Positions 1 through 11,499 are shown, counted from the stretch's first letter. The stretch is DNA of 64,000 nt from Calliphora vicina (GCF_958450345.1 NC_088781.1:123888431-123952430); one strand, 5' to 3'. Numbers and translations: made by a program. The notes: generated by a model from the sequence alone, not told the origin.

Positions 1-780
1 TCTAACAAAAGTACAATTTTATCAAATTTGAAAAAATAAAAAACCAACATCTTCTTACTTTATTATGAAATTTAAGCAAATTTACAAATAAACAACTTTA
101 GTCATTTCATCATTTCAACTAAAACTGCAGTTTTTCTTAACAGAATTCTACTGTTATTTACATCAAAATCTTCATTTTAAAATTTCCTACCATACTGCAT
201 TCCCAGAATATAAAAATTGTTCCTCGTTCAATTTTTATAAAAGAAAATGTAAGCAAAAATTAAAAAAAAATGATAAGTTTGTATTTGAAAATCTGAATCT
301 GTAATGCTATGAATAAAAAACCATCGAACAAAATGGCAATGTTACTTTAAGAAACATTTAGGAAATTTAATTAGCTTTCTAATGCATGTAATTAGGTTCA
401 AATCCGTTATAAACTGCTTAAATTAGAGGCAAATTACTAAAGCAGGATTTTTTAATTTTTTGGAAAAAATGCATTTTGCTTAAAAAAACGAAAAAGCTAT
501 TTGAGAGACCACTTCCCGTTCATCCATATTTAAGTGTTATACACCAAAATTCTTGGTTTTTAGAGTAGATTAAGAAAATCGATGTTCATGAAGGAATTTC
601 GAAAAAAAATTAAAAGTGAGACGGTCTAGTGTGTATCCACTAAAAATAACCACTCGTATTCATGTTCCCATACAAATTAATGTGGATCCTTAGTAATTTT
701 GTATTAAGCACCGTTACTAACGGTGATTTATGCAAATTACTTATACTAAGGCTCTTAAAATACTGTGGCTTTTAGGTAAT
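1..780. other. AT-rich sequence without a recognised gene
   Basis: I see only AT-rich sequence with short poly-A and poly-T runs. No ORF of useful length, no RNA gene and no clear repeat copy seen elsewhere in the window. Confidence 0.5.
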
Positions 781-790
781 ACAAGTTTTT

Positions 791-1003
791 TCATATGTGA
801 TCCTGTATTTTCTTCTCCGTCGTGATAAACTCTGCAAAAATTACTTGATTATCATGCCAATTACATAGAAAAAACGCATGACTATGGATGATATCAAAGT
901 TTGTGATACCACTCTTGACATTGGAATTGCTTGATACAGAATTAAATATTTCTAGGGCAGCGAAACGCCCCTGTTCCACATTGTCCAATTTGTGATGAAA
1001 CAC
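791..1003 (-). CDS. Unrecognised 70-codon ORF
   Basis: An open frame of 70 codons starting with MFHHKLDNVEQ and ending KKIQDHI. It is not low complexity, and its amino-acid mix (several His, Asn, Phe) looks more protein-like than most random ORFs here. I do not recognise a domain. An in-frame TGA lies just upstream of the ATG, so it would have to be a short gene or an exon fragment. It sits about 70 bp from the terminal repeat of a transposase relic (1076-1500) but does not look like part of it. It could be a fragment of an unknown mobile element or chance. Confidence 0.15.
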   Translation of the reverse strand: MFHHKLDNVEQGRFAALEIFNSVSSNSNVKSGITNFDIIHSHAFFLCNWHDNQVIFAEFITTEKKIQDHI

Positions 1004-1075
1004 TCACCAAACCTTAGCACGAAGTGTCTGATAATGATACTAAAATCTAAGCTTCCAACGAATCATATCAGTTGT

Positions 1076-1500
1076 AAAGGGTCTTTCGTTAAGCACTTCC
1101 TATCATTAAATTCAAATAAAAAAGGTGTGTGAGATTTCATGGTCATTTTTTATTTGTTTGAAAGGCATATTGATGCCATTATGTATAAAATATATCCTGG
1201 TGCCAATGTCAGCTGCGACTTCACTAGGTGGCGTGCATCCGAAATGTCCAAATTTCCATGATTCTGGCACATAAATCATTATGAAATTGATTGATGGCAT
1301 TATGTTGGCTTTGAGGGCTGCTATGGTTTATGGTTTATTCGCGTAGACATGCGAAAAACCTACGAGAAAAAGTCTAGTGGGGTCAAATGATGACCATGCC
1401 CTCAAATCCATCGTGGAGAATGTAAAATGTGGCATGAGCAAATTTAAACATAGCGGCCAAAAGTATGCAACTTTTGACACAGGCGGAATTTTTAATGCGT
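1076..1500 (-). pseudogene. Tc1/mariner-superfamily transposase relic (C-terminal part)
   Basis: Read on the minus strand with frame changes, this stretch gives NQFHNDLCARIMEIWTFRMH followed by a degenerate tail, matching the end of the transposase family whose catalytic block reads WPPRSCDLTPLDFFLWG. A second frame gives a THATFYIL block that matches THATLDIL in the relic at 58805-59275, so both are copies of one family. The edge at 1076-1092 (AGGGTCTTTCGTTAAG) matches termini of relics at 58.8 and 49.3 kb and is probably its terminal inverted repeat. Stops and frameshifts are frequent, so it is dead. Confidence is good for the class, low for exact limits. Confidence 0.55.
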
Positions 1501-1740
1501 TTTTTACCCTTATCTTGATATATTAATTTGTATATTAGGTTGTGGCGGAATGTAGTTATGACATTTAGAAAATTGGTAGTAATTTTCTTAAGAATTATTA
1601 ACCATAATTTAAGTAAGAATTTTTTTTTGCAAATTTTATTTTCCAATAAAATTAAATAAATAATAATAATAGTAGTAAAGAGTTATAATAATAACAATCT
1701 GATATTAAAGTTATTTGTTTGGTTTTGAATTTTGTGTAGC
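1501..1740. other. AT-rich spacer
   Basis: Mostly TAA/AAT-rich low-complexity sequence between a transposase relic and a mini-me-like repeat. Nothing recognisable. Confidence 0.4.
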
Positions 1741-1868
1741 TACCAACATTTTTAAGAGAGTGATTTTCGGAAGCTGGCCTTATATGGGAGCTATGACTAA
1801 TTATGGACCGATCGCCATTAAATTCCGTATACATCGAACTTATTCCGAAAGAAATTTTGTGTAGATAC

Positions 1869-2685
1869 TAGAGTATTCAATTAATGGGGTTTCTGGTTTA
1901 ATCGGTTAATCGAGCAAATAATTAATCGAGGTTTAGATTTATTCGGTTAATTTAAAATTATTCGATTAACCGAATAACAAAAACAGCAAATAAGGTATTT
2001 GAGATAATTTTTGTAAACATATCGCTACAACAACGTCATAACTCAAAATCCGTGTTTTTGAACTGGGTAATACAAAATATGCGCCGTTCTATAATCTTAG
2101 TCATATAACATTCAAAGACGTTTTTCTCGAAACGACTTTTTTGAATTATGACGTTGTTGCAGCAAATGAGCGATATGTGAGTTTTTAGGGTTTTCGTGAG
2201 ATCTTCTGAAATAATCTTTTATAAAAAGAATATAATTTAAACGATTTTTTTCTTTAGATTTAATAAAACTTTTCTTGGAAAAAAACTCTCTCGCTGATTG
2301 TATATGCTGAAGAAATCAAAAGCATGATAAAGAATATTCCGTTTTGGATTGTTTTAGATTTTGATTAATTTAATAGTTTCGTTTAGTTATGATGAAAGAC
2401 TCATTTCAAAAAAAAGTTTCAAAGACATGTAAATTAAATATGTCAGTTTATCATGTTTATTGGATGTTCAAAAAATATCTAATGTTAATTTGAAATTTGT
2501 ATTTAAAGTGAAAGGAAAAAATAATTACAAATTTTTAAAGTGCAAAAAAAAGAAATTTCGGTTAATCGACAAAAATTAATCGGTTTAATTGTTATTTGAA
2601 AATCGGCAATTTTAAATTATTCGAACAGTTAACCGTCCAAAATTAATCCGTTAACCGATATACGGTTAATCGATTGAATACCCTA
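1869..2685. mobile_element. Non-autonomous hAT element with 8-bp target duplication
   Basis: The element starts TAGAGTATTCAATTAA and ends TTGAATACCCTA, giving inverted termini of consensus TAGGGTATTCAAT. It is flanked on both sides by GTAGATAC (1861-1868 and 2686-2693), an exact 8-bp target site duplication as expected of hAT transposition. The termini carry many ATTAATCG/CGGTTAA motifs. There is no transposase. A longer copy in the opposite orientation lies at 24610-25698, and a coding relative with the same first ten terminal bases at 9515-10806. Confidence 0.85.
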
Positions 2686-2819
2686 GTAGATACCTGTATT
2701 AATTAAAAATGTATGACGTATAAAGTCCAATTTCTGGAGGAGATTTGTATGGGGGCTAGGTGAAATAATGGACCGATTTCAGTCAGTTTCAATATGCTTC
2801 GTCCTTGGGCCGACTTTAA

Positions 2820-3166
2820 CCCTTAAATCGTGAAGTTCGAAGGTAAAATTTTGCAATATTTGGAATTTCTAAATGAATGATAGAGAAATATCATATATTT
2901 TTGTGCCGATTTGAAAGTTGCGAAGAATATACCTTAAGGTCTTTGATTTACAATAGTAGTGCAAACATGGAAATTAACACCTAAGAGTACTAGGGGGCAA
3001 AATGGCTCTAAATTTGATTGTGTTTTTTGTGATTTTAAAAGTTGAGGGTCATTTGGACACAAAGTGCTCATTAAAATCAACACAAAAATATATAATATTT
3101 CTCTATCATTCATTTAGAAATTCCAAATATTAAAAAATTTGACTTTTGACCTTAACGCTTTAAGGG
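2820..3166. mobile_element. piggyBac-type MITE with TTAA duplication
   Basis: A 347-bp element starting CCCTTAAATCG and ending CGCTTTAAGGG, flanked by TTAA at 2816-2819 and 3167-3170. The two halves are inverted repeats for about 100 bp (AATTTCTAAATGAATGATAG on the left, its complement on the right). A TTAA target plus a CCC terminus is the piggyBac hallmark. It interrupts a mini-me-like repeat. No coding capacity. Confidence 0.8.
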
Positions 3167-3235
3167 TTAAAGTTGTCCGGTCTTAGTAAAACTTTCAGAG
3201 TATATTTATAGGTTTCACCTAAAATCAAAGTTGGC

Positions 3236-3425
3236 AACCGATACCGATTAAATACCGTTTAAAATTGAGTACCGGTATTGATACCGATACCGAAATAATT
3301 ATTTCGGTAAAATGCCGGTATTCAAATAACTTTTCCCCTAATACCGGTATCGTACCGGTACGATACCGGTATCATACCGTTATGATAACGGTATCAATTG
3401 GAAATCAATACCGGTATCATACCAG
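3236..3425. repeat. Cluster of ACCGGTAT / ATACCG motifs
   Basis: The interval holds more than ten copies of ATACCG or its complement CGGTAT, several combining into palindromes such as ATACCGGTAT. It may be the end of a transposable element with multiple internal inverted motifs. The ORF at 3265-3483 is a by-product of this repetition. Confidence 0.55.
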
Positions 3426-3719
3426 TTTCAATACTATTATCAACATTTTTAAAATTACATACACAGTAGAAAATAGTATTTGAACCATGACGCCAAGGAT
3501 GGTTAAATTATTATGTATGATACATCCGAGACTCATTTGATACTCTCAAAATATATTCAGTATTTTATATAACAGTATTAATAATGCTTACTCAATTTGT
3601 ATATTTAAATTTAGTGTTCTTAGTTTTTAAATTCCAAGTATATTTTGGTAATTCCGAAATATGCATCTATGCGATATCCGATAATAGTATTAAAGAGTAA
3701 AAAAATAATTAAAACTTTT

Positions 3720-4745
3720 AAAAAATCCAATATGGATTTTCAAAAAAATAGAAACAGATTTGAAGGTTCAAAAGCCATTGAATGTATAAGGAAGACTTGA
3801 ACATTGAAAGAAAACCTGGATGAGGAAGAAAAATAGTCTTAACAGATATTGGTAAAACAAAACAATTCGAACAACTCCTTCGAAGAGCACCGAACACTTC
3901 TATCAGAAAATATTCTAAAAAAACGTCTATCAGTAAAGTTAAATGCTCTGATTCTTTTGAGCGCAGAGCCAAAATAAATGCTGGGTTGAAGTTTTATAAG
4001 GTTCAGAAAGTTCCAGATCGCAATGCGGTAAAGAAGTTAGAAGCAAAAGAACGAGCGAAAAAATTGAGCTGAAATTTTATTAAAAAATACACCTGCACAG
4101 AAAAAATTATATTTCAATTCAAACATTTATCCCATATTGAACTGGTTTCAATTATTTCATAATTAAATCATGTATTCATTTGCTCAAAAACAAAATTTCT
4201 TGATACTTTCTATGGAATTTTGTACAATTTTCGTTATTGGTTGAATTTCAAATACAAAAATTATTGAATAGATAATTTTCGTAATTGAAACACAAAAAAT
4301 AACAAAAATGTGTTTTCAATTACGAAAATTATCTATTCAATAATTTTTGTATTTGAAATTCAACCAATAACGAAAATTGTATAGTCAATTGTCAAAATAA
4401 TCAAATTCAAAACTCAAAATTCAATAGAAAATATCAAGAAATTTAGTTTTTGAGCAAATGAATACTTGATTTAATTATTGAATAATTGAAACCAGTTCAA
4501 TATGTGACAAATATTTGAATTGAAACGGTTTAAGAAATAGTTTTTTCTGTGTGGTGATGAAACTTATATTTTTCACAACTCCCGGGTCATGATTTTTATG
4601 TGGCTGATGAACAAGGCAATGTTCAAGAACAATACTGGACAAAAAAAACACACAAGATTCCACAAGAAGTTTCTTGGACCATATCGTCAAAAAGGTAACG
4701 GAAGCAAATATAAAATCTTAATGGGAGGATTTCCGGAAAAGTGGA
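3720..4745 (+). pseudogene. Tc1/mariner-superfamily transposase relic split by a MITE
   Basis: Before the insertion the plus strand reads INAGLKFYKVQKVPDRNAVK followed by KKLEAKERAKKLS and NFIKKYTC. After it comes GDETYIF, in a changed frame PGHDFYVADEQGNVQEQYW, then TKKTHKIPQEVSW. These blocks are the helix-turn-helix-to-catalytic transition of a Tc1/mariner-superfamily transposase: DETY holds the first catalytic Asp. The insertion (4096-4551) falls just before that Asp. There are stops and frameshifts, and the two later catalytic acidic residues are missing because the relic ends soon after. Class is confident from the paired motifs; the exact family is not. Confidence 0.65.
4096..4551. mobile_element. 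Foldback MITE with near full-length inverted repeats
   Basis: A 456-bp element starting CACAGAAAAAATT and ending TTTTTTCTGTG. The left arm (CATATTGAACTGGTTTCAAT and onwards) reappears inverted on the right, and the match runs to the centre near 4320, where TTTTCAATTACGAAAATTAT faces its complement. The arms are about 200 bp. It lies inside a transposase relic. The flanks may carry a TG duplication, but this is weak. Confidence 0.8.
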
Positions 4746-4759
4746 TAAATTTATAAATA

Positions 4760-6650
4760 CTGTGTAATATGCCAATATTTTAATATGTAATGAATTTGTA
4801 CAATAGTCGAATAAATTTACGTATTTTTGAGAATTTTTTAATTATTCTTTAAAATTAAAATTGCATTTTTCCCCTTGTAAATGCATCCCAAAACTCTGAA
4901 GTTTTGCGGCGTGTCTTAACCCTAACCAATTAGGATGAGACTTGCAAAAATCCAACTTTCGTTTATTAAGGGCCACCCTAATATCTACCACTCACTTTTA
5001 GAACAAATTAAATTTTAATTTCAAAATGGGTCAAATTTGATCCGAAGAATCTATGAAGGTTAAAGCTTCTTTAGTATGTTTCTTCACTAAAATAAGGAAC
5101 GATCACTCACAATCAACTTAGAGCTTGAAGAAAATTAAGATTTATTTAAAAAAGTCCCATTTTCTAACCGATTTTCAAAAAGTCAGTTTGAAAGGTAAAT
5201 CTAATGTCTTTATAATAAAAGACATAATTGTAAAATATATTCCAAAACAACATGATTATGATTTATTGATGTTGTAACTTTAGGAATAACGTTATTTGAT
5301 TAGATTTGATGACAAAAAAGGTAATAAACAAATTGGGATGTATTTTTACCACATTTAGGTAGTAGGAGAGTTAGTAGGAGATATACCCTCAATTCATGGA
5401 TTGAAACAAATGTCTTACTTAACCTAACATCCTTCAAAAAATAATTAATAAGTTTTGTTAACTCACACATCATCCAACTTTAATAAACCACCTGAATGTC
5501 TAAATTAAAACAATCTACATCAAGTGTCCTTTATATGTCATAAGCTCCCTTTTACAACCATAAATAACGTTATAAATGTTAAATGTGCTGCTTGAGAAAT
5601 GCATTAGATTTACATTATTATGAACACTGAAGTGCAGTTACAGTTTTCTATTGTGTTTGTTTATATAATTTCTTTTTTTTACATTTTGTTGTGTTATTTT
5701 AATCTTAAAGTAAAAAGTTGGAAAACAAATCAACAAATTGAATGAAATTAAAATTCAAGAGCAATACAAACCAATAAAACAAAGCATAATAAAAAAATTA
5801 TATGAACAAAAAACAAACAAACTAAACAATAAAAAACATTTGTAAACAATGGCAAATGTAAAAGTTAAAGCAAAACAGGAAAAAGGAAATAACGAAGCGA
5901 AATGAAAAAATAAACAAGCAAATAAAAATTGTAAAAATGGATGATGAAGAAAACAAAAAAAAAAAAAAAAGAGTTGAGCGAATGAAGTAAATATGCCACA
6001 TCAAATGAGGAGGACAGAAATGTGGCCACTTAATTATCACTCATGCATTAACGCATACAAACGCACAGGCACACACGCACTCACACATAGCAAACTCACT
6101 TGCCACTTGTGTTGCAAGAGGCCTGCAATTATATGCACAGCAACAACAACAACCAAAAGTATAAAGAAAACAAATGCACGCACACTTACGAAAAATCATT
6201 TCTGCTACAGTCCCAGCTAAAGGAAAAAAACCCATTTTACCATTATATGGCACAAGATGTCGGAGAAGGAGTGAATGAAACCAAGAGCAAGAGAATTTGG
6301 GGAGAAGTTGATAAAAGCATAAAATAAAGTCAAAAGGCAAGAAAAAAAAATGATGAAAAATTAAATGTTGCAACAAACTTTTTGCAAAAACACAAACAAA
6401 AACGAAAAAGGCTGTAGAAAAAATGTTCATGTGGAAACAACCAACTGAAAATTCAACAAAAAAAAAACTACAAAAAGACCTCATGTGGTTATGCAGCACA
6501 AACACATACCCGTACTCTGGCATACACTGTTTCTGTTGGCAAACATACACGTTAATGTTTACTTTACATATGTGGTTAGACTGAAAAGTAATTTTGAAGC
6601 AATTTCTATTGAAAAAATTAATTTTTTAATAGTTTTTCTTCTGAATTCAA
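4760..6650. other. Long AT-rich intergenic stretch with CA-rich patch
   Basis: No supported gene. 5650-6000 is A-rich low complexity with an 18-A run near 5955; 6055-6200 is rich in CACACA/ACAAC. The overlapping ORFs on both strands (up to 169 codons) are Cys/Phe-rich or Thr/His-rich products of that composition. No motif is recognised. Confidence 0.5.
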
Positions 6651-6654
6651 TAAT

Positions 6655-6830
6655 ATTTGGTATTTTGGTTGTCAAGCGAATAATAATTATTCGAATAACA
6701 GAGTTAAATATAAATTTTTTATTCGAATGAATAATATTTTTCAATTTATTATAAAAGATTATTCGATTAATAATTGTCAATTAATCGAGTACTCGAATAA
6801 AATTATTTTCAAGTTAAGTTTTTTTTTTGT
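6655..6830. mobile_element. Truncated TTCGAATAA-rich MITE
   Basis: The start GGTTGTCAAGCGAATAATAA and the block ATTGTCAATTAATCGAG resemble the start and middle of the element at 42839-43143. The right end is missing before the LINE at 6850. Probably a truncated non-autonomous hAT-like element. Confidence 0.45.
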
Positions 6831-6849
6831 TACTTTATGAGTCGACTAA

Positions 6850-9300
6850 ACTGACCAATTATTCAATATTGAAGATTCTTGAGAGTTGTAGGAGCAGTGA
6901 AATTGTAGTTCCTCCTCTTTTCTTCGCCACTCTGGCCACACGACTACAGAAGGCCAATATGTTGAGCTATTTGCCGCGCAACCACATTTCATGCGTTGAA
7001 GGGCACCGACATAACATTCTTGATCTCTTTCTCACCTCATACTTTGAAAAGTAATAAGTGGATGTTTTAGCACCTCTCAGTAATTCGGATCATTGTATCA
7101 TTTTCACCTCCATGTCACTCTCGGAACTTCTCAATGTTTCACAAAGAGCTACGATGTTCCATTTTTATCTATGAAAAAGCTCGTTGGGCAATTTAATTGG
7201 AAACTTTTCTTCCTAGATAATAACGTTAATGCCATGGCGAAAATTGTTGGGAATAAAGACTTTCATTCCGTCACCGAAATTTTTGATTAGACCTAGGCAA
7301 AAACCTTGGTTTATCAGACGTGCAAAATAGCAATCAGATCCAGAGAGGAAGGCATTGATAACTTGGAAAAATAACCAAAATGCTGAAATTTATTCGCTAC
7401 GCAAAAAGGCAAGAACTTCGTATAACAAAGTACTAAGGCGCGAAAAATCTCTATACGAGCAACGACTTCGTACTTAAGTTCTTACTGATTCCCGGGGTAG
7501 TAAAAGCTTTTAATCTTTCATTAAAAGAGTAAATGATAATGCTAGATCCTCAATTCCGACTTTTTTAAAGTATGTCCAAACATTCACTGACCCGGTTGAT
7601 AAAGCTAACCTTTCAGCTGAATTATACGCAAGTAATTCTCATTTGCCGAAAATTGATCAACCACTACCCGAACTCCAAAGAGTATTAGTTGAAAGAGTTT
7701 TATCGGATCTCAATGTAAGTAAGTCTCCTGCGACAGATGGTATGTCAGCTCTAGTCTTGAAGCAGTGGTCTTCGATGCTAACCTTTTCAGCCCTTTACAC
7801 AGTGCCGGCAAATTGCCTGCATGTTGGAATGTTGCTAATGTAACGACAATTCCTAAAAAGGGAAAGGCTAACATCCCTGAAAGTTATAGCCCAGTACAGT
7901 AGAATATGAATAAATACCATCTTGTGAAATAATTAGAGTCCAACAATCTACTCAGCGATCGGCAGTATGGCTTTCGTAGAGGACGCTCTACTGGAGACTT
8001 GTTGGCTTCCTCTTGGAAAAATGGTGTCGTTCTATTCACGTTTTTGCCAAAAGTAAAGTGGTGGTTCTAGATATTTTTAAGGCGTTCGATAGAGTGTGTA
8101 ATAACTTCTCTCGATTTCTGTAGAGCTTTCACAGAGATCATACTATACGAGTTGTTACACATGGGATCTCATCAAATGAGTTCAAGATCAATTTAGGGGT
8201 ACCGCAAGGCTCCGATCTTTCTCCTATTATATTTATTATTTATCTAAACGACCTTCTATGTCAAACTTCCAACCCTATAAATTCTTTTGCAGAACATTTG
8301 TCATTCATATTCATGTAGTTATAGACCAAGCCTGTCGGAGATTGGGGCAATGATATATTTAAACGATTTTTTACGTCAGACGACCTTCTAGTTCAAACTT
8401 CCAACCCTATCTATTCTTTTGCATATGACAGCATTATTTGTTATCATATTCAGTTATAGATCAAGCCTGTCGCAGATTGGGGAAATGAGGAAAAGCATGA
8501 ATTATTGCCTTAATCGGGACCTTGTGACAATCTCTCGTGGTCGCTTTCAACGCTCGCAAGACTCAGAGTTTCATGTTGACAAAAAAAACAAACGTCAAAC
8601 TATGTCGCTTCATCTGTAATTCTGGGTTTTGTAAATATTGTGGAATTAGACGCTCTTGATGTTCTAGGCATTAGAATACATTGTGAAGTCAGCTGGTCTA
8701 AACTCATTAACTCATTTTTCAATTGTTGAAAAGAGAATTCAAGTTTCTCGTTTTTGTGAGGCTCAATCTAATCTCCTCACTATTTACATCCCTTCTATAT
8801 CCGACCAAAAATAGAATACAACTCCCATGTATGAGCCAGTGATTCAAAGTATAATTTGGAGCTTCTCGACCGCGTACAGGAGTGGGCGAAAGTGATTATT
8901 GGTGACCAACTCTATTGATTAGCTGTAGCACCGTCGCAATATGGGATGCATTTCACTGTTCTATGAATACTACAATGGAATGTGTTCCGATGAAATTAGG
9001 GAACATGTTCCTTATGCCTGCAGATTTTTATATAATACACGTTTTTCATCAAGAACACATCCCTTCGTGGTCCACAAAACACACTACTGGGAAAATTCAT
9101 TCTTTAACCGTTTGGTCCGTATGTGGAACAAATTTCCCGCTGAAGTCTTGCCTCACATTTTCAATGTCGGAAAGTTGAAATAGAATGTCCACAAACACTA
9201 CTCCCTCTTTCCTTCCTCCCATAGCATATTTTCCTAGTTCCAATACAATGTTTTGCATGAGTACGAGTCAGCCCCTGAACGCTGGTCCAAGAAGAAAAAA
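6850..9300 (+). pseudogene. Jockey-type LINE relic, endonuclease end to poly-A tail
   Basis: Read in shifting frames, this gives pieces in the order expected of a non-LTR retrotransposon ORF2: endonuclease end (HNILDLFLTSYFEK, then SDHCIIF), a region before the reverse transcriptase (KPWFIRRAK), RT finger and palm blocks (VTTIPKKGKANIPESY, RQYGFRRGRSTGDLL, VVLDIFKAF, GVPQGSDLSPIIF, NDLL.QTSNP), and a C-terminal domain (EYYNGMCSDEIREHVPYACR, MWNKFPAEVLP). It ends GCTGGTCCAAG plus an A-rich tail near 9300, matching the 3' end of the copy at 55745-56836. Many stops and frameshifts. The segment with the catalytic FADD box is duplicated in tandem and mutated (SFAEH, SFAYD). The 5' end is truncated. 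The ORFs at 6827-9183 are fragments of it. Confidence 0.85.
8239..8476 (+). repeat. Tandem duplication of the RT catalytic segment
   Basis: The block ACGACCTTCTA...CAAACTTCCAACCCTAT...TTCTTTTGCA...CAAGCCTGTCG.AGATTGGG occurs twice, starting near 8249 and near 8380, a repeat of about 120 bp inside the LINE relic. The second copy at 55745-56836 has the block only once. Confidence 0.75.
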
Positions 9301-9506
9301 AGTTTGAAATACATAGAAGTCATGTCACCGAATTTTCTGATGATCGGTCCATAATTAATCATAGCTCCCATATAAGCGTTACTTGCGAAATTCACTCACG
9401 AATATAAATTGTTGAAATTTAAAAGGAAAAGGTTTTTGCTCATTTACTCAATGTAAGGCTTGACCGATAATAAAATTAGCTTTAAAATAAATTATCTATG
9501 AGAAGA
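9301..9506 (-). mobile_element. Fragment of mini-me-like repeat (type C)
   Basis: Shares CATGTCACCGAATTTTCTGA, GATCGGTCCATAATTA and CATAGCTCCCATATAAG with the copy at 24001-24452. It lies between the LINE tail and a hAT element. Confidence 0.5.
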
Positions 9507-9514
9507 GAATTGAT

Positions 9515-10806
9515 TAGGGTATTCATTCGACTAATGATCGTTCGATTAATCGAACAATTTCTTACGAATAATTATTCGAACAATTTAAAAATGGCCATTT
9601 TCGAATAACGAATAATTCGAACAATTTTATGTAGAATAATCGAATAAAACGAATAAATGTTCATATATATTTAAATTTATTAAATTGTTAAATTTGAAAT
9701 TAAATAATTTCAAATTTAAATAAGTAAAAAAATGACTCACAAAAATTGTATTGTTTCTGAAATTCGACAAATAATTAAAGACAAAATGGACTTTCGATCA
9801 CTGTAGATGAGTGTTCCGATAGCTCCTTCTATAAATATATAAATATTACTGCAAGAAGTTTCAATTCTAAAACAAATCTTTCAAAATTTTTAACTTAGGA
9901 CTTGAACCAATGAAAATAAAAGGTACGGAATAAAATACTTGTTATTTAGCTGGGGAAATATTAGAAGAATCGCAATTAATAATCAAAATTTTAACTTAGA
10001 TTAAAGTGGAGTTGAATGTAATGGAGAATGTGATTTTGAAACAGTCGTCGAAAGTGATATTGAGGATGACATTTATAATGATTACATTGAAATAGATGAA
10101 GGCCATGATCTTAAAATATATGTACCTATATAAGTAACTTTTTACGTATTTGTAAATGCGTCAATCATGCACTGCCTCACTTCAAATTAGCCACGTTCAC
10201 TGACAATGATATCAAACTTTGGACAGATTCCCTTTATTGTGTAATTCCCCAAGACCACGTTATTAAGCAAAGATTCGGCAACGTTGATAGAGCTTGATGT
10301 ATAATACAATTTGTTATAAATAATTTAGAAATTGTGAATAATTAATTTACTAAAGAATTAGTTACTCAATTTAAAACCCTAATTAACGTTTGTATTGTAT
10401 TTGAATTCAGGATCATGTCCAACTAGCTCAAATTTATTAAAGCATAGCTCCAAAACGGAAACTAAAGGGTTTGCTAGTCAATTGATTTGTAGATTGTTCG
10501 GGAGTTAAACTGATCAGAATATTTCTGTTGCAAATTTAATGATGGACCTTGTCTTCGAATGTTTTTTAACATTATGAATACGTGAATTGTTAACTTTAAT
10601 GTTATTTTTTGTTTTTCTTTAACAATTAAATATTAAAAAACCGACATCAAAACTTCATTCTTAACTTTTTTAAAAAAAATTAAATTATTCGAATAATTCG
10701 ACTAATTTTAAACGTGTGATCGAATTATTCGAACAAGTTAAAATCTCTTATTCGAATTATTCGTTTTATTCGAACAAGAGAAAAATCGAATAATTCGAAT
10801 ACCCTA
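9515..10806 (+). pseudogene. hAT element with decayed transposase, 8-bp target duplication
   Basis: Ends are TAGGGTATTCATTCGAC and TTCGAATACCCTA, flanked by GAATTGAT on both sides (9507-9514 and 10807-10814), an exact 8-bp duplication. Inside, the plus strand at about 9797 reads SITVDECSDSS, then FYKYINITARSFNSK, and NLGLEPMKIKG follows after a frame change; this resembles the hAT transposase block with DEW and the following NLGL/IG segment. Further on CVNHALPHFKLATFTDNDIK is readable. Stops and frameshifts make it inactive. The first ten terminal bases are shared with the non-autonomous elements at 1869-2685 and 24610-25698. Confidence 0.75.
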
Positions 10807-10829
10807 GAATTGATAGATGAGATCCCCTG

Positions 10830-11499
10830 CATATTTATACCCTTCACCATGAGTGGCAATGGTTTGTCATTCTGTTTGTAATTTCTATATTTTTCATTTG
10901 CTACCCTACAAAGTATATATATTCCGGATCGTTATAGATAGCGAAGTCAATATAGCCATGTCCGTCTCTTCATCTGAATGTTGAAATCAACATTCCGTAA
11001 CCCACAAATAACTTAAAAACATGATTGATACATCACTATATCGGGAATTCTTCTAGATCGGTTGCTGTTCTAAAACGAGAAAATCGGCCCACAAAAATAA
11101 AGAAACAACCGGGACAATCTCGATTTTTGGCCTATTTTGATCTATATCTGGGTTACTAAGTCATTAATATAGACAATATGGGCATCAAATTATAGATATT
11201 CCAAAGGCCATTGCGACGATGTATATGAGGCTATAGTAATTTTGACCTACAATGGGTCAAAATCGGGAAAAATATTTTTAACCAGAATTTTTTACGAAAA
11301 AAATATTTTTTTTTAATTTTTTTTTTTAAAAGAAAATTTTAAAAAGTTAAAAAAATTTAAAAAATACTAAAAAAAAAAATTTCGAAAAAAATATAAAAAA
11401 AATAATTTCAAAATATAAAATTTTTATTTTTAAAGTATAATTTGGTGAAAGGTATATAAGATTCGGCACAGCCGAATATATGTAGCTCTCTTACTTGTT
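10830..11499 (-). mobile_element. Mini-me/DINE-1-like repeat, type B, copy 1
   Basis: Right end is CTTACTTGTT (the complement of AACAAGTAAG), preceded by a hairpin, ATTCGGCACAGCCGAAT, and a GGTGAAAGGTATATAAG block. Left part holds TACCCTTCACCATGAGTGG, a short TA block, the core ATCGTTATAGATAGCGAAG and a short GTCC/GTCT block near 10962. A (TA)n block, a conserved core and (GTCY)n in this order is the organisation described for mini-me elements of Diptera, and a subterminal hairpin is typical of the related Helitron-like DINE-1 group. Non-coding. It abuts type A copy 1 head to tail. Confidence 0.65.

Larger units (their letters stand above)
1741..3215 (+). mobile_element. Mini-me-like repeat (type C) interrupted by two insertions
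   Basis: The segments 1741-1868, 2694-2819 and 3171-3215 match successive parts of the more complete copy at 30690-31406, sharing the phrases GATTTTCGGAAG, TATATGGGAGCTATGAC and TGGACCGAT. The copy is split by a hAT-like element (1869-2685) and a small TTAA-flanked MITE (2820-3166). It has no coding capacity; the ORF in it is a product of the repeat sequence. Confidence 0.6.

Noticed and set aside
385..410. GGTTCAAATCC as a tRNA B box
   Set aside because: No matching A box, acceptor stem or anticodon arm can be drawn around it.
6041..6550. 169-codon minus-strand ORF
   Set aside because: Rich in Phe and Cys from GT/CA and poly-T composition, opposite-strand ORFs overlap it, and no domain or splice context supports it.
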